Source: Myxococcota bacterium
GTDB lineage: Bacteria > Myxococcota_A > UBA796 > UBA9615 > JAKLKC01
Direction: 5' to 3'
Assembly (NCBI GenBank): GCA_023150875.1
Contig: JAKLKC010000016.1
Location: forward strand, 46,726-110,725
Length of the DNA stretch: 64,000 bases
Positions 8,704 to 19,000 of the stretch are shown here, one piece after another. How positions within the stretch are numbered: the first letter of the stretch is position 1; every line of letters begins with the position of its first letter. The notes under the pieces were generated by a model. That model had not been told where the DNA came from and made no database searches. It saw only the letters and a list, made by a program, of their open reading frames with translations. A program made the position numbers and the translations under genes.

Positions 8704-11700
8704 GTGGAGGACCGTTCCGAGAAGCCGTCCGCGTTCGAGCCGACGCGGTTTGGCAAGTACCTCCTCGTCGAGCGCATCGCCATCGGCGGCATGGCCGAGG
8801 TCTACAAGGCCAAGTCCTATGGCCTGATGGGCTTCGAGAAGCTCCTGGTCATCAAGAAGATCCTGCCCCGCCTCAGCCGCAACCGCGAGTTCATCCAGAT
8901 GTTCGTCAACGAGGCCAAGATCGCGGTCTCGCTGAACCACGCGAACATCGGCCAGGTGTACGACCTGGGCAGGGTAGGGGGGGACTACTACATCGCCATG
9001 GAGTACATCCATGGCCAGGATCTCATGCGGATCATGCGGCGCGGGCGCTCCCTGGGCCGCGGCATGGACGCCCGCCTGGGCGCCTTCCTGATCTCCGAGG
9101 TCGCCCGGGGTCTGGAGTATGCCCACCACCTGCGGGACCCCGCGGGGAGGCCCCTCCAGGTGGTCCACCGGGACATCTCCCCCCACAACGTCCTGATCTC
9201 CTTCGAGGGGGACGTGAAGCTCCTGGACTTCGGGATCGCCCGCATGGGGCGGGAGCTGGAGTCGGGCCAGAAGCCCGCGGGCGGCAAGTTCGGGTACATG
9301 TCGCCGGAGCACGTCGGTGAGGGGCCCATCGACCACCGCTCCGACATCTTCTGTACCTGCATCGTCCTCTGGGAGCTGGTCACGGGATCGCGCCTCTTCG
9401 CCGGGAAGGACCGGGACGAGAGGCTGGAGCTCATCCGCCAGGCCAGGGTGCCGCCCCCCCACACCGCAAACCCCGAGGTCCCCGAGGACCTGTCGCGCAT
9501 CGTGATGCGGGGCCTCGCCGCCGATCCCGAGGCGCGATATGCCCGGGCGGGGGACCTCCAGGACGCCCTCGTCGGCTGGCTGCACGACCGGGGGGCGCGG
9601 GTGTCCCGGGCGGACCTGGGCTCCTTCGTCCAGGACCTGTTCGCCGACGAGTTCCGCCGGGACACGGCGGGATCGGTCCTGAACGCCCTGGTGGAGGACA
9701 TCGAGCTCATCGAGGACCCGTCCGCCGACTCGCCCGCCGTCAAGGCGGACCCGAAGGACCGGCGGGAGGACGCCACCGTCGCGTCCCGCTCCACCACCGA
9801 TACCCCTGGCCTGGGGCGGATGGTGGAAGGGGAGAGGCGGGTGGTCTACGTGCTCGCGGTGGACGTCGTCGGCTTCGCCGACATGGCGCGCAGCGTGGCC
9901 GAGGACGACCAGCTCCGGGTGACCTACTCCTTCTTGAAGCGGATCGCCCGGGTGGTGCGGCGATACCGCGGCACCATCGACCGGTTCTACAACGACCGGC
10001 TGCTGATCTTCTGGGGCATGCGCCACGCGCGGGAGGCGGACCTGGAGCTGACCCTCCGATGCGCCGACGACCTCCGGCGCTTCTCCCAGCGGCTCCTGGG
10101 CTCCCCCAGGGCTCGCCTGCACCTGTCGATGGGGGTCCACCGGGGGCTCCTCATCGTGGGGAGGGACCGGGGCCGCCGCGTGCCCCGCTATACGCCCCGA
10201 GGCGATGCCCTCCAGCTCGCCAACACCCTCGCCACCGCCGCCGGCCTCGACGAGGTGCTGGCGAGCGAGGAGGTGATGAGCCTGGCCTCGGAGTTCGCCG
10301 ACTTCGAGGCATGCGAGCCCGTCCAGGTCAAGGGAGGGAGCCAGCCGGTGCGGCCCTTCCGCCTGCTGGCGGTCGGCCCGGGGGGGATGCGGCGGGCGAG
10401 GGGGCGCTGGATCCGGCGCGACGTGGAGTTCGACGCGCTCAAGGAGGTCCTGGCCCGGGTCGCCGGCGGCCGCTCCATGGTGCTGGTGGTGGAGGGGGAC
10501 GCCGGGGTCGGGAAGAGCCGGTTCCTCCACGAGATCCGGGAGCTCACCCGCGACAAGGGCATCGGCTTCTGGTCCGGTCGGGCCTCGTTCTATCAGCGGG
10601 AGGTGCCGCTCCATCCCTTCCAGGACCTGCTGGAGCAGGTCTGCGGCCTGGAGGCGGACGAGCCCGACGACGTGCGGCGGCGGAAGCTCATGCGCCTCCA
10701 GGAGCTGGGTCTGGCGCCCCTGGACATCCACCTCGTGGGGCAGCTCTTCGACATCCAGTTCCCGGACTCGAACCTGCGCTGGCTCTCGGGGGACCAGCGG
10801 CGGATCGGGCTCTTCCAGGCCATCCGCCGGGTGCTCCGGGGCCTGGCGAAGGACGGCTTCGCCTTCGTCACGCTGGAGAACATCCAGTGGATGGACCGGG
10901 TCTCCAAGGAGCTCCTGGCCGAGCTGATCGAACGCCTGCAGGACAGCCGGATCGTGATCGCCGTCACCACCCGCACCGGCGAGCCCCTGCCCTTCGCCGA
11001 GGACCCGGAGCGGGTCCGCAGGATCCACCTCGGCCCCATGACCCGGGAGGAGGCGGCCTCGTTCGCGGCGGACTTCCTGGGCGTCGACGCCGTGCACGAG
11101 GCGCTGGTGGACCTGGTCTTCCGGGCCTCGGGGGGCAACGCCCTCTTCGTGAAGGAGCTGCTGAAGACCCTCTCCCGGACCGGCGTGGTGGCCGTGACGG
11201 ACGGGCGGATCGAGTTGAAGGGCAGCCTGGAGCGGGTCGCTGTCCCCGCGACGGTCCAGGACCTGGTCGCCTCCCGACTGGACGACCTCGGGAGGACCGA
11301 GCGGGTGGTCCTGGAGGTGGCTGCGGTGATCGGCCGGGCATTCCCCAGGGACGTGCTGGACGAGGTCACCCACCTGGGCGAGGCCCTGGGGCCGGTGCTG
11401 GAGAAGCTCAAGAGCTCCGACCTCGTCCGGGACGGGGATCCCGGGGAGGCGACCTACGTCTTCCGCAACAACCTGAGCTGGGAGGTGACCTACGAGGGCA
11501 TCCTCGCCGCCCGCCGCAGGGAGTTCCACAACCGGGTGGGGGAGGCCATCGAGCGCCTGCGGGGCGACAACCTGCGCCCCCACTACGAGTTGCTGTCGAG
11601 CCACTACCAGAAGGGGGGGCTGCTCGCCCGGGCGGCCCGCTTCTCCGAGATGGCCGCGGTGGCCTACTCCCGGGAGGCGTACCAGCGGGACGCCATCCGG

Positions 11701-12768
11701 TGCTACCAGAGGGCGATCCTGCTCCTGCGGTCGGTGGACGACCATGGGGCGGTGGAGGCCCTGCGGGGCTCGCGCCACCTGGCGGAGCTGCACCTCCGCC
11801 TGGGCCAGCTCCACCTGACCAGCGGGGACCTGAAGGAGGCGGAGCGCAACCTCCAGGTCGCCCTGGACTACGCCGGCGAGGCCGAGGCGGAGGACGTGGA
11901 GGCCCGGGCTCTCCTGGCCGTCGGAGAGGTCAGCGGGCTGCTGGGGAAGCATCGCCTGTCGGGGAGCTACCTGGAGAGGGCGCGGGAGCAGGCGCTCTCC
12001 CTCGGGGACGAGGGCCTGGCCTGCGACGTGGACGAGGAGCTCGCCTCCCACCTCCTGGGGAGGGGGGACATGGAGAGGGCGGAGCCGATCCTGGAGAGAG
12101 CCCTCGCCGGCGCGCGGCGCCTGGCGGACCGGGTGCGGGAGGCCCGGATCCTGAGCCGATTTGGGGCGATGGCCAGCAAGAGGGGGGATCCCGAGGCGGC
12201 CCGGTCCCGCTACCTGGAGGCCCTGGAGGGGGTGCAGGGCTGCGACGAGAAGGTGCTGAACGGCAGGATCCTCAACAACCTCGGGGTGACCCTCATCCAC
12301 CTGCACCAGTACGAGGAGGCGCTGCGCTGCTACGAGGAGGCGTACCGGCTGCGGCGGGGCATGGAGTACCAGCGCGGCATGATCGTGAACCTTCACAACA
12401 TCGGCGACGTGTACTTCCGGATGGGCGAGAACGGGAGGGCCGTCCGGTACTTCACCGAGTCCCTGCGCCTGGCGGAGGAGAACGGGTGGGACGCGGGCCG
12501 GGCCATCAACCTCGCCCACCTCGGCTACGTCGATGCCCTGCACGGGCAGTCCGAGCGGGGGCTCGCCCAGCTCCGGGAGGGAGTCTCCCTGGCCGAGCGG
12601 GGCGGCGACGAGGAGGCGGCGGCGACGGGGCGGATCTACCTGTCGAAGGTGCTGGCGGCGCGGGGGGAGCACGAGGAGGCCGCCCGCGTCCTGGAGGAGG
12701 CGCGCAAGCTCGCGGAGTCGGTGGGCTCCACGCGCCTGGTGCGGGAGATCGAGGAAGTGGGGAGCTGA
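8704..12768 (+). CDS. Multidomain Ser/Thr protein kinase - class III cyclase homology - NTPase - TPR signalling protein
   Basis: A 1354-residue cytoplasmic protein. The kinase domain (about 16-285) has the glycine loop GGMAEVYKA, catalytic Lys in VIKKI, HRDISPHNVL and DFGIAR, so it looks active. A class III nucleotide cyclase homology domain follows (about 370-555) with VDVVGFADMA and NDRLLIFWG; the usual metal and base residues are only partly kept, so it may be regulatory. An AAA/STAND-like ATPase has EGDAGVGKSRF (about 595-605) and an LEN-type Walker B, and the last 350 residues are TPR-like repeats. This architecture is known in myxobacterial and related genomes as a transcription or signalling hub. 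Start is GTG 8704. A TACACT box at 8629 may be its -10. Confidence 0.85.
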   Translation: MEDRSEKPSAFEPTRFGKYLLVERIAIGGMAEVYKAKSYGLMGFEKLLVIKKILPRLSRNREFIQMFVNEAKIAVSLNHANIGQVYDLGRVGGDYYIAMEYIHGQDLMRIMRRGRSLGRGMDARLGAFLISEVARGLEYAHHLRDPAGRPLQVVHRDISPHNVLISFEGDVKLLDFGIARMGRELESGQKPAGGKFGYMSPEHVGEGPIDHRSDIFCTCIVLWELVTGSRLFAGKDRDERLELIRQARVPPPHTANPEVPEDLSRIVMRGLAADPEARYARAGDLQDALVGWLHDRGARVSRADLGSFVQDLFADEFRRDTAGSVLNALVEDIELIEDPSADSPAVKADPKDRREDATVASRSTTDTPGLGRMVEGERRVVYVLAVDVVGFADMARSVAEDDQLRVTYSFLKRIARVVRRYRGTIDRFYNDRLLIFWGMRHAREADLELTLRCADDLRRFSQRLLGSPRARLHLSMGVHRGLLIVGRDRGRRVPRYTPRGDALQLANTLATAAGLDEVLASEEVMSLASEFADFEACEPVQVKGGSQPVRPFRLLAVGPGGMRRARGRWIRRDVEFDALKEVLARVAGGRSMVLVVEGDAGVGKSRFLHEIRELTRDKGIGFWSGRASFYQREVPLHPFQDLLEQVCGLEADEPDDVRRRKLMRLQELGLAPLDIHLVGQLFDIQFPDSNLRWLSGDQRRIGLFQAIRRVLRGLAKDGFAFVTLENIQWMDRVSKELLAELIERLQDSRIVIAVTTRTGEPLPFAEDPERVRRIHLGPMTREEAASFAADFLGVDAVHEALVDLVFRASGGNALFVKELLKTLSRTGVVAVTDGRIELKGSLERVAVPATVQDLVASRLDDLGRTERVVLEVAAVIGRAFPRDVLDEVTHLGEALGPVLEKLKSSDLVRDGDPGEATYVFRNNLSWEVTYEGILAARRREFHNRVGEAIERLRGDNLRPHYELLSSHYQKGGLLARAARFSEMAAVAYSREAYQRDAIRCYQRAILLLRSVDDHGAVEALRGSRHLAELHLRLGQLHLTSGDLKEAERNLQVALDYAGEAEAEDVEARALLAVGEVSGLLGKHRLSGSYLERAREQALSLGDEGLACDVDEELASHLLGRGDMERAEPILERALAGARRLADRVREARILSRFGAMASKRGDPEAARSRYLEALEGVQGCDEKVLNGRILNNLGVTLIHLHQYEEALRCYEEAYRLRRGMEYQRGMIVNLHNIGDVYFRMGENGRAVRYFTESLRLAEENGWDAGRAINLAHLGYVDALHGQSERGLAQLREGVSLAERGGDEEAAATGRIYLSKVLAARGEHEEAARVLEEARKLAESVGSTRLVREIEEVGS

Positions 12769-12913
12769 CGTCCCTCGGGGAGCCTACCGGAGCTCGGAGG
12801 AGCTCGATGACTGCCGGACCCGGGAGCGCACATCCCCGGACATCCCGTTGCCGACGGTGGCGCCTGTGGGCTAGAAGATCCCGGTCCGTCCATTCACCTC
12901 TCCGGGGTCGAAC

Positions 12914-15900
12914 GTGCGCCCTCCCGCCGCCCGCCTCAGGCTCCTCCTGACACCGATCATCGCCCTCCTCGTCGCCAGCGGGGCCTGTGCACCCGAACCC
13001 GATCGGCCCTCGGGGGACGACGATGATGACTCGTGGCTCCCGGATGACGACGACACGTCCGACGACGACACCGGAGGCGACGACGACACCGGGGGCGACG
13101 ACGACACGGCCGACGACGACACGGCCGACGACGACACGGCCGACGACGACACGGGCTCGCCGGACGACGACACCGGGGGCGACGACGACACGGGCTCGCC
13201 GGACGACGACGTGTCTGGCGACGACGACACGTCGGCGGACGACGACACAGCTCCGCCTGTGGACGGCGACGGGGACGGTTACTCCGCGGGCGAGGACTGC
13301 GACGACGCCGACCCCGGCGTCCACCCCGGTGCCGCGGAATCCTGCGACGGGCTGGACCAGGACTGCGACGGCGATGTGGACGAGGGTTTCGACGGCGACG
13401 GGGACGGCGTCACGACCTGCGCCGGGGACTGCGACGACGGTCGCGCCTACGTCCACCCCGGGGCGCCGGAGCTGTGCGACGGGATCGACGACGACTGCGA
13501 CGGCGGGGTGGACGAGGGCTTCGATGCCGACGGCGACGGGGTCACGGTCTGCGCGGGGGACTGCGACGACGGCGACCCGGCGGTGCGACCCGGGGTGCCG
13601 GAGGCCTGCGATGGGGTGGACCAGGACTGCGACCTGGCGATCGACGACGGCTTCGACGCCGACGGGGACGGCGTCACCACCTGCGGGGGCGACTGCGACG
13701 ACACCAACGCCGCGCGCTTCCCGGGGGCGACGGAGACCTGTGACGGCGTGGACCAGGACTGCGACCTCGTCGCCGACGACGGGTTCGACGGCGACGGGGA
13801 CGGCTGGACCACGTGCGCGGGCGACTGCGACGACGCCGCCCCGGGTGTGCGCCCGGGAGTGGCGGAAGCCTGCGACGGCGTCGACGACGACTGCGACGGG
13901 GTGGTGGACGAGGGCTTCGACGCCGACACTGACGGCTGGAGCACCTGCGGCGGCGACTGTGACGACGCCGCTCCGGAGGTGCATCCGGGCGCGGTGGAGG
14001 CCTGCAACGCCGTCGACGACGACTGCGATGCCGGCGTCGATGAGGGCTTCGACGTCGATGGCGACGGGCGCACGAGTTGCGGCGGGGACTGCAACGATGG
14101 GAATGCGGGGGTCCACCCCGGAGCCTCCGAGTCCTGCAACCTCGTGGACGACGACTGCGACGGCGCCCTCGACGAGGGTTTCGACGCCGACGCAGACGGC
14201 TACACCACCTGCGGGGGCGACTGCGACGACGGGGCCCCGTCCGTGAGGCCCGGGGCCCTCGAGACGTGCGACGCCGAGGACGACGACTGTGATGGCGCGG
14301 TGGACGAGGGCTTCGACGGGGACGGGGACGGCGTGACCTCCTGCGGGGGGGACTGCGACGACGGCGATCCCACCGTCCACCCCGGGGTGGACGAGTCCTG
14401 CGACGGCGAGGACGACGACTGCGACGGGACCGCGGACGAGGACTTCGACGGCGACGGAGACGGCCACCTCGACGCCGATACCTGCGGGGGAGGGGCCGGT
14501 CTCGACTGCGACGACGACGATGCCGCCGTCCACCCCGGCGCCGAGGAGATCTGCGAGGACGCTGTCGACCAGGACTGCGACGGCGACCCCGACTGCGCCC
14601 CCGACTGCCGGCTCGCAGGGGTCTTCGACATGGGGACATCCTTCGACCGGATCGCCGGTGCCGACAGCTATGGGATGGTGGGGTACTCGTCGGCGTTCGG
14701 GGACTTCGACGGGGATGGATTCGACGACGTGGTGGTCGGCGCCAAGCAGGGACGCTCCGACAAGGGAGAGGTCTACGTCTTCTACGGGCCGGTCTCGGGC
14801 CCCTTCGACACCGACGACGCCGATGTGACCCTGACGGGCGAGGATCCGTACGACTACGCCGGATGGACGGTCGCCAACGCCGGGGACCTCGACGGCGATG
14901 GGAACGACGACCTTGCCGTGGGCGCGCCCTACGCCGGGGCCTCTTACGAGGGGAGGGTTTACGTGGTGTTCGGGCCCATCGAGCCCGGTGACTCCCTGGC
15001 CGCGGCGGACGTGAAGCTGAGCGGGGAGATGGGCGAGGACTTCGCGAGCTGGTCCATCCGTGGTGCCGGGGACACGGACGGCGACGGCCTCGACGATCTG
15101 CTGATCGGCGTGCCCCGAAACGACCGGGACGACACCGACTCCGGCGCCGCCTACCTCTTCCTGGGCAGCTCCCTGCCGGGACCGTCGAGCCTCGGGGAGG
15201 CGGACGCGCTCGTCGTGGGTGAGGGCTACAGCGTCGAGTTGGGCGCGGGCGTCGGGGGGGGGGACTTCGACGGCGACGGCTACAGCGACATCGCGGTCGG
15301 CGTCCCCGACATCTCCGTAGGAGGCCGCTACGGCAACGGCGTCGTCTACATCTACTTCGGACCGGTTTCCGGCACCCTCGGGCCCTCCGACGCCGACGCG
15401 CAGGTCCAGGGGAGCGAGGACCTTCAGCGCGCCGGCGGCTCGTTCGCCGTCGTGGGGGACGTGAACGGCGACGATCACATCGACATGCTGTTCGCGGAGA
15501 GCTACGCCGACCTCGGGGGCACGAACTCAGGGGGCTTCTGGCTCCTGCATGGCCCCTTCACCGGAGTGCGTACCCTCGCGTCTCACGTCGCCCGGTTCGC
15601 CGGGGAGGCGCCCAGCGATTACGCGGGCGTCCCCGTCGCCGCCGGGGACGTCGACGGTGACGGCCACGCAGATCTCCTCATGGGTGCCGTCGAGAACGAC
15701 CGCGGCGGTAGCAACTCGGGTGCCGCCTACCTCTTCTACGGTCCGGTGAGCGGTGATCTGGACCTGGGGGACGCGCCGGTGATCCTCGTGGGCGACGCGG
15801 CGGGCGACAACTTCGGCGCAGGCGCTTCCGGGGGAGGAGACGCCGACGGCAACGGGTGCGGCGACGTGGTGGTGGGCGCCGCGGGCTGGGACCCGGCGTA

Positions 15901-15949
15901 CCCGGCGGGGTGGACCTACACCGGTGCCGCCTGGATCGTCGGCGAGTGA
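12914..15949 (+). CDS. Secreted lipoprotein with Asp-rich linker, ten MopE-type repeats and a seven-blade FG-GAP propeller
   Basis: A 1011-residue surface protein. The N terminus is a signal peptide ending at a probable lipid-modified Cys25 (VASGAC). Residues about 34-115 are an Asp-rich spacer of DDDT pentapeptides. Then come ten repeats of about 43 residues with DGDGDG, CxGDCDD, HPGA and CDGxDxDCDG motifs, the Cys/Asp-rich MopE-type putative metal-binding repeat. From about 590 to the end are seven FG-GAP repeats (GDFDGDGxxDVVVGA followed by GxVYVFYGP), the number needed for one closed integrin-like beta-propeller. Calcium binding by the DxDGDG loops is likely by family. The start is GTG 12914. 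It converges on a sensor-like gene 67 bases downstream. The role is unknown; adhesion or surface structure is plausible. Confidence 0.88.
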   Translation: MRPPAARLRLLLTPIIALLVASGACAPEPDRPSGDDDDDSWLPDDDDTSDDDTGGDDDTGGDDDTADDDTADDDTADDDTGSPDDDTGGDDDTGSPDDDVSGDDDTSADDDTAPPVDGDGDGYSAGEDCDDADPGVHPGAAESCDGLDQDCDGDVDEGFDGDGDGVTTCAGDCDDGRAYVHPGAPELCDGIDDDCDGGVDEGFDADGDGVTVCAGDCDDGDPAVRPGVPEACDGVDQDCDLAIDDGFDADGDGVTTCGGDCDDTNAARFPGATETCDGVDQDCDLVADDGFDGDGDGWTTCAGDCDDAAPGVRPGVAEACDGVDDDCDGVVDEGFDADTDGWSTCGGDCDDAAPEVHPGAVEACNAVDDDCDAGVDEGFDVDGDGRTSCGGDCNDGNAGVHPGASESCNLVDDDCDGALDEGFDADADGYTTCGGDCDDGAPSVRPGALETCDAEDDDCDGAVDEGFDGDGDGVTSCGGDCDDGDPTVHPGVDESCDGEDDDCDGTADEDFDGDGDGHLDADTCGGGAGLDCDDDDAAVHPGAEEICEDAVDQDCDGDPDCAPDCRLAGVFDMGTSFDRIAGADSYGMVGYSSAFGDFDGDGFDDVVVGAKQGRSDKGEVYVFYGPVSGPFDTDDADVTLTGEDPYDYAGWTVANAGDLDGDGNDDLAVGAPYAGASYEGRVYVVFGPIEPGDSLAAADVKLSGEMGEDFASWSIRGAGDTDGDGLDDLLIGVPRNDRDDTDSGAAYLFLGSSLPGPSSLGEADALVVGEGYSVELGAGVGGGDFDGDGYSDIAVGVPDISVGGRYGNGVVYIYFGPVSGTLGPSDADAQVQGSEDLQRAGGSFAVVGDVNGDDHIDMLFAESYADLGGTNSGGFWLLHGPFTGVRTLASHVARFAGEAPSDYAGVPVAAGDVDGDGHADLLMGAVENDRGGSNSGAAYLFYGPVSGDLDLGDAPVILVGDAAGDNFGAGASGGGDADGNGCGDVVVGAAGWDPAYPAGWTYTGAAWIVGE
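13013..13256 (+). repeat. Asp-rich pentapeptide linker repeat inside the FG-GAP lipoprotein gene
   Basis: The DNA repeats a 15-base unit related to GCCGACGACGACACG, coding (A/G)DDDT. Successive copies around 13106-13154 are nearly identical, so copy number can change without breaking the frame. The same linker style occurs in the lipoprotein gene at 27727. Confidence 0.8.
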
Positions 15950-16016
15950 CCCGCCTGAACGGGTTCGGGGCCGGCAGCCGAGGTCCAACCGGGTCCGGTC
16001 GCGCCCACGGATGAAG

Positions 16017-19000
16017 TCATTGGCGACGGCGGCGGCGACGGTTCCCCGTCCGCGGGGTGGCTCCGTCGCCGGCCGCCCCTCCGCCCGGTGAGGTGGAGAC
16101 TTCGATGGGTTCCTCGGCCTCGATCTCGATCCGCTCCACGTCCGTCCCGCCGAACTGCAGCCCCTCGGGCATGGCGTCGGCGACGATGTCCGAGACCACC
16201 ATCACGTCTCCGGCGGCGAGGTCCACCCCGCTGTCGCCGAACGAAGCGGGGTCGACGCCGCCCGGGGACGAGAAGTCGTCGTCCCCGTCGGTCTCCAGGG
16301 TCGTCGTGGACTCCTCGGGCTCGCCGACCCCGCCCTCGTCTTCACCGTTCGGCACGGCGGGGGCCGCGGGCTCGGGCTCGCCGCCGTCGGAGAGGTGGAC
16401 GACGGCGGGCACCGCGGCCTCGTCGTCGGGCATGAAGTCCAGGAGCTCCAGGTCCCCCTCCACCGCGTCCACCGTCGGTCCAGCGTCGGACTCCCAGGTC
16501 GGGGCCCGACCCTCGCCCTCCGCCACCGCGGGGAGCGCCTCCAGAGCCGCGGGCGTGGCCTCGGGGCCGATGTCGAAGAGGGGCGCGGCGGGCTCCTCGT
16601 CGGGAGTCAGGTCGACGGCGTCCAGGGTCTCGCCGTCCCCTTCGTCGGTGAGGACCTCGACGCCGGGTCCCCCCGCCGATCCGCCCCATCCCCGGGATCC
16701 GGCCGCGACCTCCGGAGCGGTCTCGCCCCCCAAGGGCACCACCTCGGAGACGTGGCCGAGGAACGGGGCGACGGGAGGGGGCAGGGAGGCCGGGCCCTCG
16801 GCGGCGACGTCCAGGCGCCAGCGGGGGACGAGGGGAGCGGTCGCCACCGCCGGGAGCTCGATGCGGTAGGTGGTGGCGTCCTCCGCCACCGAGACCGCCA
16901 GCGATCCGCCGGCGAGGCGCGCGAGGGCTGCCGCGTAGGCCAGGCCCGCGGGACCGACGCCAGGGGAGACGGCCGGGCGCGCCGGGGAGTCGAGGCCCTC
17001 CAGCGAGCTGGGATCCGCGATCCTGCCGCTGTGGGAGATCTCCAGGGTGGCCGCCCCTCCCTGGGCGCCGGTGCGGATCGCCAGCCGGCGCTCGCCCGCC
17101 AGGGACAGCAGGTGGCGGGCCGCGCTGCCGAAGACCTGGACCAGCAGGGGGAAGAGCAGGTGCCCGCGCCCCCTCAGGGCCGGGGGGTCCGCGTAGTGCC
17201 GCTCCAGCACGAACTGGGGCAGGTCGTCTCCGGTCGCCAGGTGCAGGGCGCTCTCCACCGCCTCGTTGACCGGGAAGCGGGCGCGGTCGCCGTCGCCGCC
17301 GGACTCCAGCGCCGCGACGTAGCGGCGCAGGTCCCGGCCGAGGTTCCGCAGGTCCCGCCGCCGGGCGGCGGAGTCGTCCAGGAGGCGGGGCACGTCGCTC
17401 AGGGCGGCGTCGAGGTCCATCCGGCGCACCCGGTCCTCGACCTCGGCGGCGGGGGCGCCGCTCCGCCACGCCTCCACCAGGGAGCGCAGCGCGCGGGCGT
17501 GCAGGTCCAGGTGGTCGCCGTCCGCGGCCAGGGCGTCGGCGAGGTGGTCCAGGCGTCCCCGGAACAGCGAGGCGAGGCGGCCGATCACCCCCATCGCCCT
17601 CTCCTCGAACAGCGCGCCCTCCAGGGCCTCGCTCTGGGCCGCGTCCCGGACGACCTCCAGAACCCGCGGTCCGTCGGGGCCGGGGAGCAGCGAGGCCTCG
17701 ATGACGGCGGGGCGGAGCGTCCCATCCAGGGCGGTGAGGGCGACGGCCCGGGACAGGCGCCCCCCATCCAGGACCCGCCGGAAGGACTCCCAGTCGAACC
17801 CCGGGACCCTCAGGACCTCCTCGTGGAGGCGGCGGCCGATGGCCCTCTCCCGGGACACGCCGGTGGCGGCCTCGGCGCCGGCGCTCCACGCGGCGATCCT
17901 CCCGTCGGGGCCGGCCACCACCAGGCCCAGGAGGGAGATCCCCTCCAGGTGGACCAGCAGCTCGTCCAGGGCGGCGCGGGCGCGGGCGGTCTCGGCCCGG
18001 GCGAGCTCCCCGATCTGCCTCAGCTCCGTCTCGCGGCTGTCCAGGCGGGCGGCGAGCCGGGCGGTGGCCTCCTCCTGGGAGGACCGCAGGACCTCCCGCA
18101 GGGCCTCGGCCTCGGCGACCAGCGCCGACCCCTCGTCCCGGTGCCGGGCCTCCAGGTCCGCCTCCCGGGCGGCGAGGGCGGCCTCGAAGCGGCGCTCGGC
18201 ATCCGCCGCGGCGGCGATGGCCCGCTCGCTCTCGGCACGGACCTCCTCGTCGGCGCGGCGCTCCCGCTCCGCCGAGACGGCTCGGAGGGCGGAGATCTCC
18301 TGCTCCAGCGCGAGGACGCGCCCCTGGAGTCCGGCCCGGATCTCGTCCTCCCGGCGCTGGGCCTCGGCGGAAAGGGCGCGGTCCCGGGCCTCGATCTCCC
18401 GCTCCCTCTCCTCGTGGAGCGCGGCGATCTCCCGCTGGTGTCCGGCCTCCAGGGCCGAGACGGTCCGCTCGTTCTCGGCCTGCAGCGCCTCCCGGGCCGC
18501 CTCGAATGCCTCCCGCTGGGCCCCGAGCCGGGCCACGGCCTCGGCTTCCAGGGCGGCGGCGTGCAGGGCCCGCTGGCGGTCCAACTCCTCCGCGTGGCCT
18601 TCCGTGAGGGCGCGGACTTCGGAGGCGTGGTGGTCCCGGACCGCGGCGAGGCGGGCCTCGGCCTCCTCCAGGGCGGCCCCCAGGGCCTGCTCCCCCTCCA
18701 GGCGCGCGGTCTCGACCTCGTGGGCCAGGTGACGGCGGACCTCCTCCAGCTCGGCGGCGTGGCGGGCCCGGACTTCTTCCAGTTCCGCCTCCAGGGCGTG
18801 GAAGCGGGTCTCGGCGTCCAGCACGGCCTCCTGGCGCACCCGGGCCTCCGCCCGGAGCTCCTCGACGGCCCGCTCCAGGTCCGCCCGCTCGCCGGTGAGG
18901 GCGGCCAGCCTCGCCTCCAGCTCCGGTGAGCGGTCGGGCGCCGAGAAGGCGTAGAGCCGCGCCAGGGGCTGACCGTGCTCGTTCCGAAGGGGGAAGGCCC

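Noticed and set aside
7402..12672. A 1756-codon open frame on the minus strand opposite the kinase-cyclase gene
   Set aside because: It is the complement of GC-biased codons of the plus-strand gene. It is low in conserved motifs and rich in Pro, Gly, His and Gln, and it crosses two real genes.
13474..14639. Arg-rich open frames on both strands inside the MopE-repeat gene
   Set aside because: They are frame-shifted or antisense readings of the Asp/Cys repeats (GAC/TGC codons) with no independent features.
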